Shown here piece after piece: positions 53,467-63,785 of a stretch of DNA of 64,000 nt; positions within the stretch are counted from its first letter, which is position 1; the number at the start of each line of letters is the position of its first letter. The notes beneath the pieces were generated by a model. The model saw only the letters and a list, made by a program, of their open reading frames with translations, was not told where the DNA came from and did no database searches. The DNA lies in assembly GCA_029256105.1 (NCBI GenBank), contig JAQSYO010000008.1:158900-222899 (forward strand). The letters run 5' to 3'. The stretch comes from Herbinix sp. GTDB lineage: Bacteria > Bacillota > Clostridia > Lachnospirales > Lachnospiraceae. The position numbers and the translations under genes are program-made.

Positions 53467-55563
53467 ATGCTTTTTACAAAGCTTAAATTAAATTATTTTG
53501 GGCGGTTTCAAGACAGGGAGCTCGAACTTAAACCGGGGATTAATCTGGTTTATGGAGAGAACGAGGCTGGCAAATCGACAATACACACGTTTATCAAAGG
53601 GATGCTATTTGGGATTGAACGAATGAGAGGAAGAGGTTCTGCTTCCAAAGAGGATGTTTACACTAGATACCTGCCCTGGGATTATCCTGGTGCATTTAAC
53701 GGCAGTATGGATATTTTAATTGGGGAGAAGGAATATCGATTGCAACGGAGCTTCCATACCACTGATAAGAATTTTACCATTCTGGATTTATCCACCGGAC
53801 GGGAAGTGAAGCTGAAGGAAGGCTTGATTAGTGAACTCTTTCCGGGACTTATGGAATCTACCTTTAAGAATACCATCAGTATCGAACAACTAAAGGCTCA
53901 GACAGATGCTGACTTGGCAGCGCAGGTACGGAATTATATGGCCAATTTATCCATTACCAAAAGCAAAGAGGTTAATGTTGCAAAAGCAGTCAGTCTTTTG
54001 ACGGAGCAAAGAAAACAACTGGAACCCTCTCAGAGTACAACCGTATTAAAAGCGCTACAAGTGGAGATTGAGGAAGGCCTTTCAAAGGAAGAGAGAATAG
54101 ACCAATTAACCATACAGCTTCGGGATTTACTCGCGGAGGAACAGGAACTGGTAAGGCAAAAGGAAGCGGTGGCAGGCTCTGTTGACAATGAAGCTACAAA
54201 ACAGATGGAACAGCTTCCTGCGATTATAGAGAAATATCGTTCCTATCAAGATTTAATAAGACAGGGCACGCTATTGGAGACGCAAAGTTCAGAGCTTCAA
54301 GCAAAGATTATCTTATGGGATAAAGAACAGCAATCAGCTGGTACACTCAAGGAAGATATACAAGAAGTGGAGAAGCTAAGAGCGGAACTTTTGGATCGGG
54401 AGAAGTATGGGTTAGAGCTGCAAAGAGAAAAGGATAACCTTCAAAATGAGGGGAAAAGGAATATCTTCATCAGCCTCCTTCCGGCGTGTGTGGTCGCAGT
54501 ACTAATTATGTTAATTACGGGATTTCATTCGATTGGAATTGTAGTTTCAGCGGTATTGTTTTTAGTTGGAATCATCGCCTACATAGCACTTGGTAGTAGC
54601 AATAGCAAGAAACAACAAATTTTGAGTACTAAATCAAGTGTTTTTGAGCAGCAAAAGGTAACGGACAAAAGTAAAATAAATAATATTTTACAGAGAAATC
54701 AAGTCTCTCATATCGAAGAACTTGCGGGAAAGCAAGAGGAGATATTAAAGGATTTTTATGCGCTTAAAAATGCGTTAGAGCAGCAAAAGGATTTGGAAAA
54801 GCGTAAAAACGATCTTGAGGATAACCGTGATGCCATATACGAGACGATAATGAAATATATGCAACATTTTATCCCAGAGGAGGAACTTTCAACTAATTCT
54901 ATGCAACGACTACAAGAGGAAATTCGTCTAAGAAAGCAGGAGACCTCTGGTAAGCTTATGCAAATCACCCAGCAATATGAAAGCTGTAAGCTTCGTATAG
55001 AGAAATTGAAATGGGAGATTTCAACCTTGGAGGGTAATGAAGAGCAGCTCTTAAAGAATAAAGATCGTTACGGTGAATTGGAGCAGCAGCAAAAGGAGAG
55101 TGCAGTTGAATTGGAAGCAATTAAACTGGCGCTAACCTCGATACAGGAACTATCTACGGACATTCATGACAGCTTTGGACAACAGCTTAACCTGGCGGTA
55201 TCTGAGGTAATCTCTGAAGTTACAGAGAAGAAGTATACAGACCTTAAAGTAGATGAAAAGCTGGAGGTTAAGGTGGGCTGGAACGGAGATTATGTACTTT
55301 TGGACCGACTTAGTGCCGGTACCATTGACCAGGTATATTTTGCTCTACGTCTGGCAGTTGCCGATTTGCTCTTAGGAAAGGACGAGATACCGCTTTTACT
55401 GGATGATAGTTTTGCTCTATATGATGAAATGAGGGTAAAGGCAGCCTTAACACGAATCGCTCAGCGAAAGCAAATTATATTATTTACCTGCCATACAAGG
55501 GAGCAAAAATTATTGGAGGAACTAGGATTACCCTATCATTTCGTAGACCTATCCTGCCGATAA
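53467..55563 (+). CDS. yhaN: YhaN-like AAA ATPase of the Rad50/SbcC superfamily
   Basis: A 698-residue ATPase: Walker A YGENEAGKST (residues 29-38), two coiled-coil regions, and C-terminal signature LSAGTIDQVYFALRLA with Walker B LLLDDSFALYDE. Between the coils, at about residues 332-375, is a hydrophobic hairpin (two membrane helices), as in Bacillus YhaN. This would tether the nuclease complex to the membrane in place of a zinc hook. It functions with YhaO. Confidence 0.9.
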   Translation: MLFTKLKLNYFGRFQDRELELKPGINLVYGENEAGKSTIHTFIKGMLFGIERMRGRGSASKEDVYTRYLPWDYPGAFNGSMDILIGEKEYRLQRSFHTTDKNFTILDLSTGREVKLKEGLISELFPGLMESTFKNTISIEQLKAQTDADLAAQVRNYMANLSITKSKEVNVAKAVSLLTEQRKQLEPSQSTTVLKALQVEIEEGLSKEERIDQLTIQLRDLLAEEQELVRQKEAVAGSVDNEATKQMEQLPAIIEKYRSYQDLIRQGTLLETQSSELQAKIILWDKEQQSAGTLKEDIQEVEKLRAELLDREKYGLELQREKDNLQNEGKRNIFISLLPACVVAVLIMLITGFHSIGIVVSAVLFLVGIIAYIALGSSNSKKQQILSTKSSVFEQQKVTDKSKINNILQRNQVSHIEELAGKQEEILKDFYALKNALEQQKDLEKRKNDLEDNRDAIYETIMKYMQHFIPEEELSTNSMQRLQEEIRLRKQETSGKLMQITQQYESCKLRIEKLKWEISTLEGNEEQLLKNKDRYGELEQQQKESAVELEAIKLALTSIQELSTDIHDSFGQQLNLAVSEVISEVTEKKYTDLKVDEKLEVKVGWNGDYVLLDRLSAGTIDQVYFALRLAVADLLLGKDEIPLLLDDSFALYDEMRVKAALTRIAQRKQIILFTCHTREQKLLEELGLPYHFVDLSCR

Positions 55564-55604
55564 TTAATTAGCATACAGTGTCACAATTAGCAGGAGGCTT
55601 TACC

Positions 55605-58025
55605 ATGCAAAATAGAAAAAAGGGGAACAAGAAGAAGGGAAATAAGAGTATAGGACAAGTGGCAAAGCTTGTCCTTCAACTTTTCATCCTTCTTTTTTTG
55701 ATAACAATAGCTTCAGGGATCTTCTATTTTTACCATACTTACGGAAAGACGATATTGCAGCTACAGTCTGAGGCAAAGCAGAAGGTAAGTGCATCAAGTG
55801 AGGATACCTTCAAAGCCACCCAAACTAGTCTCGTGTATGATACGGAGGGTAATGTGATCTCCGCGCTAAAGGCAGAGAAGGACGTCTATTATATCGACTA
55901 TAATGAAATTCCTACTGCAGTAATTGATGCCATGGTAGTGTCCGAGGACAGGAAGTTCCTGGTGCATGGTGGAATTGATTATTGGGCTAATTTCAGAGCA
56001 GCGATTGCATTGATTAAACATAAGGGTGAGATAACCGAAGGTGCCAGTACCATAACGCAGCAATTAGCCAGAAATGTATTCCTCACCCTTGATGTAACCT
56101 ACGAGAGAAAGATAGAAGAGATTTTTGTTGCACAGGAGTTAGAGAGAAAATATTCAAAGTCAGAAATTATGGAATATTATTTGAACGGAATTTATTTTGC
56201 CAATGGGCGTTATGGAATACAGGCAGCCGCGCAAGGATATTTTGGCGAAGGGGTGTCAGGACTAAGCTTATCTCAGCTTGTATTTCTCTGTGCGATACCA
56301 AACAATCCAAACCTTTATAATCCGGAAAGCAATATGGATAATACGTTGAAACGTCGGGATCGAATTCTGGAACAAATGCTGGATGAGGATAAGATAACCT
56401 CTGCGCAATATAAGGAAGCAAAAAATGAGACCATAGAACTGAAGCAGGAGAAGACAGATAAGAAAGATTATGTTGAGACTTATGCTTACAATTGTGCGAT
56501 TAAGGCGTTAATGAAGAATCAGGGCTTTGAATTTCGCTATCAGTTCGAAGGCAAAAAGGATCGAGATGCGTATGAGGATGCCTATTACGAGTTGTATTAC
56601 AGCTACCAGAAAGATTTATACGTGCGTGGGTACCGGATCTATACCTCCATTGACCTAAAGAAACAAAAGTTGCTTCAGGAGTCAGTGGATGACGCTTTAT
56701 CTGATTTCACAGAAGTGAATGAAGAAGGCGTATATCAGATGCAGGGAGCAGCGGTCTGCATTGACAATGACAATGGTAGGGTGGTCGCAATTGTTGGCGG
56801 AAGAGATCAGGATTTGAAGGGATACACCTTAAATCGAGGATATCAAAGCTATCGTCAACCAGGTAGTTCCATTAAGCCATTAATCGTGTATACACCTTCT
56901 TTTGAGCGAGAGTATACACCGGAAAGTACGGTAGTAGATAAGCGTTTCGAAGGAGGTCCAAAGAATTCTGATGGGAACTATCTCGGCAAGATTAAGCTGC
57001 AAAGAGCAATAGAACTTTCAAAGAATACAATTGCTTGGAAGCTATTTAAGGAACTCACACCTTCGGTGGGACTTGCTTATTTACACAAGATGAACTTTGC
57101 TAAAATCTCCTATCAGGACAATATTCCGGCAGCGGCACTTGGTGGATTTACGCAAGGCGTAAGTCCCGTTGAGATGGCTGCGGCTTATTCGACTTTAGAA
57201 AACGATGGATATTACAGAGAGCCTACCTGTATCGTTAAGATTATGGATTCAGAAGGAAATGAAATTGTGGGTGATGCAATTGACACCACACAGATCTATG
57301 AAACAAATGCAGCTCGAATTATGACGGAGGCTTTAACTGGTGTTATGAAAAAGGGAACCGGAAAGGGTCTTGGCTTAACGAATACGATAAGTGCAGGGAA
57401 AACAGGTACCACGAATGATAAGAAGGATGGCTGGTTTGTTGGCTATACCCCTTACTATACAACAAGTGTCTGGGTGGGCTATGATTTACCCAAATCCGTA
57501 GGAGATTTAACCGGAGCCTCTTATCCGGGGACTATTTGGCATAATTATATGGAACAGCTACATGATTCTACGATGGCCAGAGGATTTGATTTGTATGATT
57601 GGAGAACGGTTTTAGCAAAGGAAAAAGCAGAGGAAAAGAAGAAAAAAGAAGCAGAAATTAAAGAAAAGGAAGAACTGGAAGAAGCAACTTCAGAGGATGT
57701 TATTCCCGATAGCGGAGAGGAAATATTGGAGGATGCCGATAATGGGGAAGCCGATGAAGTTCTGATAGATTCGGAAGATGAATATTATGAGGACGAGTTT
57801 ACCGAGGATATGAATTCAGAGGACGAATATATTGGAGATGAGGATACACAAGAAGAAACGGATGAGGATTATACTGAGGATGGAAATGATATGGAAGAAA
57901 GCACCGAGGAGGAATATATTGATGAGCAGAACCAAGATAATAGTAATTCAGAAGATGGTAATACAGAGGTGATAGAAGATAATTCAACTGGGGATGAATT
58001 GAGCGTGGATGAACAGTTGGAGTAA
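55605..58025 (+). CDS. Class A penicillin-binding protein (PBP1A-type)
   Basis: The product has 806 residues from ATG 55605 (GGAGG seven bases upstream; the earlier GTG is unsupported). After a cytoplasmic basic segment and one membrane helix (about 25-50) comes the GT51 glycosyltransferase with EDRKFLVHGGIDYWANFRA and STITQQLARN, then the transpeptidase with SxxK in PGSSIKP, SKN and KTGTT. The last 140 residues are a Glu/Asp/Tyr-rich tail preceded by a Lys/Glu coil. It polymerises and crosslinks peptidoglycan. The name ponA is not certain. Confidence 0.94.
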   Translation: MQNRKKGNKKKGNKSIGQVAKLVLQLFILLFLITIASGIFYFYHTYGKTILQLQSEAKQKVSASSEDTFKATQTSLVYDTEGNVISALKAEKDVYYIDYNEIPTAVIDAMVVSEDRKFLVHGGIDYWANFRAAIALIKHKGEITEGASTITQQLARNVFLTLDVTYERKIEEIFVAQELERKYSKSEIMEYYLNGIYFANGRYGIQAAAQGYFGEGVSGLSLSQLVFLCAIPNNPNLYNPESNMDNTLKRRDRILEQMLDEDKITSAQYKEAKNETIELKQEKTDKKDYVETYAYNCAIKALMKNQGFEFRYQFEGKKDRDAYEDAYYELYYSYQKDLYVRGYRIYTSIDLKKQKLLQESVDDALSDFTEVNEEGVYQMQGAAVCIDNDNGRVVAIVGGRDQDLKGYTLNRGYQSYRQPGSSIKPLIVYTPSFEREYTPESTVVDKRFEGGPKNSDGNYLGKIKLQRAIELSKNTIAWKLFKELTPSVGLAYLHKMNFAKISYQDNIPAAALGGFTQGVSPVEMAAAYSTLENDGYYREPTCIVKIMDSEGNEIVGDAIDTTQIYETNAARIMTEALTGVMKKGTGKGLGLTNTISAGKTGTTNDKKDGWFVGYTPYYTTSVWVGYDLPKSVGDLTGASYPGTIWHNYMEQLHDSTMARGFDLYDWRTVLAKEKAEEKKKKEAEIKEKEELEEATSEDVIPDSGEEILEDADNGEADEVLIDSEDEYYEDEFTEDMNSEDEYIGDEDTQEETDEDYTEDGNDMEESTEEEYIDEQNQDNSNSEDGNTEVIEDNSTGDELSVDEQLE

Positions 58026-58075
58026 CAATAGTAGTCAAGGGCTCATGTTCAATAGAAAAAATATTGAAATATAGC

Positions 58076-58192
58076 ATAAAGCAGAGGCATAAAGTAAAAG
58101 CGTAAAACAAAAGCGTAAAACAAAAGCATAAAACAAAAGCATAAAACAAAAGCATAGAGCAGAAGCATAAAGCAGAGGCATAAAGCAAAGGA
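58076..58192 (+). repeat. 13-bp tandem repeat downstream of the penicillin-binding protein
   Basis: About nine copies of ATAAAACAAAAGC and variants (ATAAAGCAGAGGC, GTAAAACAAAAGC) fill an otherwise empty gap. Inner copies are identical, outer ones diverged. No start codon or coding signal is associated. Confidence 0.85.
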
Positions 58193-58231
58193 ATGCAGCG
58201 AAAACATAAATCATAAATATATCATGAACAT

Positions 58232-58268
58232 AAAAAGGGCAGGTACCACATAGGTATCTGCCCTAAAA
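58232..58268 (-). terminator. prs terminator
   Basis: GGGCAGRTACC arms at 58237-58247 and 58253-58263 form a hairpin; on the minus strand it is followed by TTTTTATG. It suits the end of the prs transcript. Confidence 0.8.
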
Positions 58269-58381
58269 ATAATCATTATTATATAATCATAATAAGATTA
58301 GGCTATTAAATTCAATGATAAGATAAGATTATTTATTACATAGGTATTAGGTTGTCCTTTAAGCCAAGTTGTAATTTGCGA

Positions 58382-59563
58382 TTATTCGTTACCACCTTGG
58401 TTGTATTCCTTCAAGATATCTTGAATTCTCTCCACCGGATTTAGTAAGCCGCTGATGCTGTTATCATGGTTTAGTGTATCTATGATCAAAGCAACATATT
58501 TGCTCATATCAACATTAATATAATAAGGCTTTGATAAAAGCTCAGGAGTCTGGTAAATCAAGTTTGTGGTAAGTACGCGGTAAATCAATCCTTTTTCATA
58601 TGCTTCATCAAGTTTTGCAAATCCATTCGTGAATAAGCCAAAAGTTGATGCTACAAATATTCTTCCTGCATTTCTTCTCTTTAATTCGGTCGCAACATCA
58701 AGGATGCTCTCACCGGAGGAAATCATATCATCTACAATCAGAATATCTTTGCCTTCAATATCGGTACCAAGGAATTCATGTGCTACGATTGGATTACGGC
58801 CGTTAACAATTTTGGTGTAATCACGTCTTTTATAGAACATACCCATATCAAGTCCTAATACATTGGCATAATATACAGCTCTTGACATACCACCTTCATC
58901 CGGGCTGATGACCATCATGTGCTCTGCATCTAATTTGATATCGGGGACGTTATGAAGCATTGCTTTAATGAACTGATAATTTGGAGCTACAGTTTCAAGA
59001 CTATTAAGAGGGATTGCATTTTGAACTCTAGGGTCATGTGCATCAAAGGTAATGATACTTTCCACACCCATGTTCGTTAGCTCCTGAAGTGCCAAAGCAC
59101 AATCAAGGGATTCTCTGGAGCTACGTCTATGTTGTCTGCCTTCATAAAGATAAGGCATTATTACTGTGATTCTTCTGGCTTTTCCGCCGACAGCTGCAAT
59201 GATTCGTTTCAGATCCTGATAATGATCGTCAGGTGACATATGGTTCTCATGCCCACAAACCGTGTAAGTTAAGTTGTAATTAGTAACGTCAACTAATAGG
59301 TATAGGTCGGAACCACGAACAGATTCTTTGATCTGACCTTTTGCTTCCCCAGTACCAAATCGTGGGCAACAAGCTTTCAATAAATAAGAATCTCTTTGAT
59401 AGCCGGTAAAAGCGATCGTGCCTTTGTGTTCGCTTTCTCTTGAATTACGCCATTCTACAAGATACTCATTCACTCGTTGTCCTAGAGTTTTGCTGCTCTC
59501 TAGAGCTACAATACCGAGTGGTCCTACAGGAATAGTTTCTAAGATCTTCTCATTCTTCGGCAT
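58382..59563 (-). CDS. prs: Ribose-phosphate pyrophosphokinase (long clostridial form)
   Basis: The product has 393 residues from ATG 59563 (GGAGGG seven bases upstream). It makes PRPP from ribose 5-phosphate and ATP. The PRPP loop is ILIVDDMISSGESI, and the ATP/metal region contains YLYEGRQHRRSSRESL and AHDPRVQNAIP. Canonical enzymes have about 315 residues; this long form has an extra N-terminal and internal sequence, as in other Lachnospiraceae from memory. It supplies PRPP to PncB and nucleotide synthesis. Confidence 0.92.
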   Translation of the reverse strand: MPKNEKILETIPVGPLGIVALESSKTLGQRVNEYLVEWRNSRESEHKGTIAFTGYQRDSYLLKACCPRFGTGEAKGQIKESVRGSDLYLLVDVTNYNLTYTVCGHENHMSPDDHYQDLKRIIAAVGGKARRITVIMPYLYEGRQHRRSSRESLDCALALQELTNMGVESIITFDAHDPRVQNAIPLNSLETVAPNYQFIKAMLHNVPDIKLDAEHMMVISPDEGGMSRAVYYANVLGLDMGMFYKRRDYTKIVNGRNPIVAHEFLGTDIEGKDILIVDDMISSGESILDVATELKRRNAGRIFVASTFGLFTNGFAKLDEAYEKGLIYRVLTTNLIYQTPELLSKPYYINVDMSKYVALIIDTLNHDNSISGLLNPVERIQDILKEYNQGGNE

Positions 59564-59658
59564 TACATTTCCCTCCATTGTGTAAAAGAATTGGTTTCAA
59601 AAGCCACTAAAGTTATACCATTATTAATTTCGTAAGTCAAGCAGGTTTTATGCATTTA

Positions 59659-60663
59659 TTATGAATTTATATTATTGACTGCCTTATGTAGACGTATGTC
59701 TTCCCCTATAATACGTTGAACAGAATAGCTGCTAACAATTCTTGAAAAGATGCGTTCTCCATAGGTTGTATTAATATTAGTCAGCGATAAATTAGTAGAA
59801 ATAATTGTAGATTTTTGCCTTAATAATCGCTCATTTATAATAAGATATAATTGGGAATTCGTAAATGAATTGTTAAGCTCAGTACCTAAATCATCAATAA
59901 TCAATAGATCGCAATCTAAGATGTAATCAAATTGGTAGGAGGCAGTATATGAGCTATCCTCATCTTTACCGAATTTGTGTTTTTCTAGGATATCAAATAA
60001 TCGAAAAGCGGTAAGATAGATTACGGTGTTTCCGTGATCAAGAAGTTCCTTTGCAATACAATTAGCAAGAAAGGTCTTGCCAACACCGGTATTACCAAGG
60101 AGTAACAGATTTTCATGACTTTTATTAAAATGTTTAATAAAAGCCTTACAGCCTGCCACTACCTTCTGCATATTAGAGAGTGGGGACAAGCCGATGGTTT
60201 CATCAATAAAATCATCCGAATAATAACGGAAGGAGAATTTGCTGAAATTCTCATGAGCCAGAATGGTTTTTATATTAGAACCGGAATACATCATATCAGC
60301 GATTGCCTGCTTAAAGCAACTGCACTTCTCATTGCCGATATGACCGGTATCCTTGCACTTATTACACTGATATTGCATCTCCATGTAATTCGAGGGTAAA
60401 CCCTTCGATTCTAAAAGCTCCTTTTGACGTGTTTTTAATTTAAAGGTTAATGCCTTTAGCTCTTTTAAAGCACTATCATCACCGAAAAGGGCCATCCTAC
60501 CGCTTGTAGCGGATAGGGAGATCATTTCATCCTCCAGCTCTTTGAGCTCCGGAATGAGGCAATAAGCTTCTTTCAAACGTGCATCCAAATCAAACTTGTT
60601 CTGCAGCATTCGGTTGTCGTATTCCCTTAAAATCTGATTGTACTGGTCATTTTTTAATGCCAT
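59659..60663 (-). CDS. DnaC/DnaI-type helicase loader ATPase
   Basis: A 334-residue AAA+ protein. An N-terminal zinc-binding segment (CNKCKDTGHIGNEKCSC) is typical of DnaI-type loaders. Walker A is LLLGNTGVGKTFLAN, Walker B LLIIDDLGTE, and sensor I STNLSL. It should load the replicative helicase DnaB/DnaC onto DNA. It lies 15 bases after the DnaD-domain gene, matching the dnaB-dnaI pair of Bacillus. Confidence 0.9.
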   Translation of the reverse strand: MALKNDQYNQILREYDNRMLQNKFDLDARLKEAYCLIPELKELEDEMISLSATSGRMALFGDDSALKELKALTFKLKTRQKELLESKGLPSNYMEMQYQCNKCKDTGHIGNEKCSCFKQAIADMMYSGSNIKTILAHENFSKFSFRYYSDDFIDETIGLSPLSNMQKVVAGCKAFIKHFNKSHENLLLLGNTGVGKTFLANCIAKELLDHGNTVIYLTAFRLFDILEKHKFGKDEDSSYTASYQFDYILDCDLLIIDDLGTELNNSFTNSQLYLIINERLLRQKSTIISTNLSLTNINTTYGERIFSRIVSSYSVQRIIGEDIRLHKAVNNINS

Positions 60664-60678
60664 AACGTTAGATCTCCT

Positions 60679-61758
60679 TTATAAGCCTTTGTTTAAAAGC
60701 TTTCGCTCCAGCTCAGCATAATCTTGCGCTGTATAGGTTCTTTGTGGGAACTGATTAAATTTATTAGCAGTAGGTTTTACCATGTTGGCAACTTTATTCG
60801 CATCCTGAGTTTTGTTTGCTTTACTGAATTCCTCATCCAGCCTTGTAATATCAGTTTGACTCTTTACGTCCTTCTTAAACCAGGTTTCTAAAATTTTGTC
60901 CGTATATTTAAAATCAGGCTTCTGTGTTCTTAAAATGGTTCGATTACAAGCTTCGGTAATGATCTCATCGGAAAAACCAAAGACTTCTACCCATTTCGTT
61001 ATGTATTGACGTTCAATCTGACCTGGTGCACGGTTTAATCCAAAGGCTTTATTCACTGTATTGAAATGGTCATTGTAGGTAGTGGTAGCTTCTTTCGCTT
61101 TTGCCTCCGTATCAATACCTTCCTCCGCCCAAGTTAATGCAACTGCTTCGATGTAGGAAGCACTCTTCTTCCCCTTGGATACACAATATTCATATAAATA
61201 CATGATTAATTCTGGTGAAAAATGAAGTTCCTCGTATAAATAGAGAATTAATTGGAGATCCATCGGCTTTAGCGGACGGTCCAAATAAATTTCCACAATA
61301 TGCATGGCCCACTTAATCTCATCATTGTTAGTTAATTGTGCAATTTTCTCGGCTGAATAACTCTGTCTTGTAGCAGGCTTAGTCTCTGTATGTATACTGA
61401 CTGCGATTTCATCCAGCTCGGAATCCAAATCATCAACCATAGTATTATCATTTTGTACATTGTTTAAATCCACTAGATTAATTGCGGTAATATCTTTTTG
61501 TTGGTTACGTGTCAGTATCAATAAATTCAGTTTTTCCCAGTAGGTTAAGGCTCGTATGATGTCCTTTTCCGTGTTCTCTAAGCGGTCAGCTATGGAGGAG
61601 ATTGTTACTTCCGGGCAGTTCCCGGAGAAACAACGAAGCAAATAAAGATAAACCTTAACGTAGTCGCCGTTTGCGGACGGCATAAACTGATCAATAAAGG
61701 TATTTGGGACGATTGTAACGTCAGAAATACCCTCCGCATGTAATGAAATTTTATTCAT
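60679..61758 (-). CDS. DnaD-domain replication initiation protein
   Basis: A 359-residue primosome protein. The N-terminal winged-helix region (FIDQFMPSANGDYVKVYLYLLRCFSG, STIADRL-type follow-up) and a DnaD/DnaB2-like domain (about 195-265) are followed by a second DnaD-type region ending in KWVEVFGFSDEIITEA and YTDKILETWFKKDV. A Lys/Asn-rich tail follows. It cooperates with DnaA and the loader at the origin or at restart sites. The control region holds a DnaA-box cluster. Confidence 0.87.
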   Translation of the reverse strand: MNKISLHAEGISDVTIVPNTFIDQFMPSANGDYVKVYLYLLRCFSGNCPEVTISSIADRLENTEKDIIRALTYWEKLNLLILTRNQQKDITAINLVDLNNVQNDNTMVDDLDSELDEIAVSIHTETKPATRQSYSAEKIAQLTNNDEIKWAMHIVEIYLDRPLKPMDLQLILYLYEELHFSPELIMYLYEYCVSKGKKSASYIEAVALTWAEEGIDTEAKAKEATTTYNDHFNTVNKAFGLNRAPGQIERQYITKWVEVFGFSDEIITEACNRTILRTQKPDFKYTDKILETWFKKDVKSQTDITRLDEEFSKANKTQDANKVANMVKPTANKFNQFPQRTYTAQDYAELERKLLNKGL

Positions 61759-61874
61759 AAGTCTGGCCCCCTCTTTTTGCCCGTTGACATTATTCTTAAT
61801 GCCAGCAACATTATAGCACAGATAAATCTATATGAAAATAGCCTATTTTACTGGGTTTTGGCGATTCGGTCAAT

Positions 61875-62067
61875 TGTGGATACTGTGGATAATGTGGATG
61901 AAATGGGGGTAAAAATATGTAAAAATATGTAATATACGATAGAAATATAGTGAAAATAAGAACTATTGAAGTTAAAAGTCTATATTTGTAGAAATGAATT
62001 TGACAAAAAAATTATCCACAGGATTAGTCAACAAAATTGTTGATAATACTGTGGATAAAGTGGATAA
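61875..62067. other. Cluster of DnaA boxes upstream of the primosome genes
   Basis: Three abutting 9-mers TGTGGATAC, TGTGGATAA and TGTGGATGA run from 61875 to 61901; the middle one is a perfect DnaA box. TTATCCACA at 62012-62020 (opposite orientation) and TGTGGATAA at 62050-62058 are also perfect, and AGTGGATAA at 62059-62067 has one mismatch. The sequence between is very AT-rich. The cluster fills the gap between murC and dnaD. Confidence 0.85.
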
Positions 62068-63471
62068 CTACAATCCTAGAAGATTTTCTCCCACGGAAAC
62101 TATGTCTCCGGCGCCCATAGTTATCAACAGGTCACCGTTCATACAATTTTGTAATAAATAATTTTCTACCTCATCAAAACAGGGGAAATAGTGTACTTCC
62201 GTGCCCAATTTCTCGAGTTCTCTTAATAAATCCTTCGAGGAAATATCTCCAGGATCTTTTTCTCTGGAAGCATAGATGTCTGTGAGTACAACATGGTCAG
62301 CTAAGGAAAGCGCTTCCGCAAATTCTGTCAAATGCTGTTTTAATCTGGAATAAGTATGCGGCTGGAATACACACCATAAAACCTCATGTGGATAATTCTT
62401 AGCAGCGGTTAAGGTAGCAATAACCTCCGTCGGATGGTGGGCATAATCATCAATGATGGTTACTCCCCCAATCTCTCCCTTATACTCAAGTCTGCGTTTT
62501 GAATTTTTAAAGGAATAGAGGGCTTTTTTGATCTTCTCAAGCGGGATACCTACCTGTAAGGCAACACCGATTGCAGGAAGTGAATTTGAGATATTATGAA
62601 TTCCTATGACATTTAATTGAAGGCGGTCGATAAATTCACCCTTATAGTATAAATCAAAGGTACTTGTGCTTTTATCATCAAAGGATATCTTATCTGCAGC
62701 GATGTCATAGGCGATATTTCCCTTGCGGTAAGCAGGATCTAAGATACCGTAAGTAAGTACCTCACATTCTAAATCAGAGGTAAACTCTTCAAAGTGGTCA
62801 ATCTCTCCATTAATAAAAAGCTGACCGTCCTTCGGGAGTCTTTTCGCAAACATATGAAAGGAATTGCGAATGTCCTTCAGATCTTTAAAAAAGTCCAAAT
62901 GGTCAGCATCTACATTTAAAATAATACTGCGTTTCGGGTTGAATTCCAAAAACGTATTGGTATATTCACAAGCCTCTATAAGGAAATGCTCTGAATTACC
63001 CATACGGATATTGCCACCGATTGCATCTAGGATACCACCGACGGAGATAGTAGGGTCTAATTCTCCTTCCATAAAAATTAAGGAGAGCATTGAGGTTGTT
63101 GTTGTTTTTCCATGGGTTCCGGATACGGCTACCGCATTCTCAAAGTTTAGCATCAGCTGACCAATCATTTCAGCTCGGTTTAGCATCGGAATATTTCTTC
63201 GGATTACTTCTTGATATTCCTCATTATCTTCCATGATCGCTGCGGTATACACCACCAAATCGATATCAGGGGTGATATTAGCGGCACGTTGTCCTAAGAA
63301 GAATTCAATTCCTAATTCAACCAGATGGTCAGTGATTTTACTTTGGTGGTTGTCAGATCCACTGAGCTTAAATCCGAGGGTATGTAGATATTCTGCAAAT
63401 CCGCTCATACTAATTCCGCCAATACCGATAAAGTGAATACGGCACGGCTTGTCGAAATCTATTTTGTACAT
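62068..63471 (-). CDS. murC: UDP-N-acetylmuramate-L-alanine ligase
   Basis: The 467-residue cytoplasmic ligase adds L-Ala to UDP-MurNAc. It has the N-terminal Rossmann segment IHFIGIGGISMSGFAEYLH, the ATP loop VSGTHGKTTTTSM, NVDADHLDFF, and DDYAHHPTEV in the C-terminal domain. Length is typical. The stop codon abuts the last DnaA-like box. AGGAAG precedes ATG. Confidence 0.96.
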   Translation of the reverse strand: MYKIDFDKPCRIHFIGIGGISMSGFAEYLHTLGFKLSGSDNHQSKITDHLVELGIEFFLGQRAANITPDIDLVVYTAAIMEDNEEYQEVIRRNIPMLNRAEMIGQLMLNFENAVAVSGTHGKTTTTSMLSLIFMEGELDPTISVGGILDAIGGNIRMGNSEHFLIEACEYTNTFLEFNPKRSIILNVDADHLDFFKDLKDIRNSFHMFAKRLPKDGQLFINGEIDHFEEFTSDLECEVLTYGILDPAYRKGNIAYDIAADKISFDDKSTSTFDLYYKGEFIDRLQLNVIGIHNISNSLPAIGVALQVGIPLEKIKKALYSFKNSKRRLEYKGEIGGVTIIDDYAHHPTEVIATLTAAKNYPHEVLWCVFQPHTYSRLKQHLTEFAEALSLADHVVLTDIYASREKDPGDISSKDLLRELEKLGTEVHYFPCFDEVENYLLQNCMNGDLLITMGAGDIVSVGENLLGL

Positions 63472-63785
63472 AGTACACTTCCTATTCTTTATTTTTTCAT
63501 GTCAAGCGAATTAGCGTGCTAATTCAACTAGTATATATTCTTGACGTTTTACTACCTGTTATTATAACCCATTTCACCTAAATTACAATATTAAATTAGT
63601 TCCATGCATAAATATACCGTGACTTTTTAAAACAATTTATAGCCATTATATTCAGTTTTGAAGGATAGGTTGCACGTATATAATTAAAAATAGTAAAAAA
63701 AAGCACAATTAAAGCTGAAAATGTGTAATCTTTATTGAAAATGCCATAAAAGTTGTAAAAATCTTGGGATTTTTCGTAAATATTA

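Noticed and set aside
63233..63436. Plus-strand frame within murC
   Set aside because: It is antisense to a strongly conserved gene and has no ribosome site.
63640..63720. Sigma-H promoter for spoVG
   Set aside because: GAAGGATAGG resembles a -35, but no GAAT-type -10 lies at the right distance; the TTCACA/TATAAT promoter is better.
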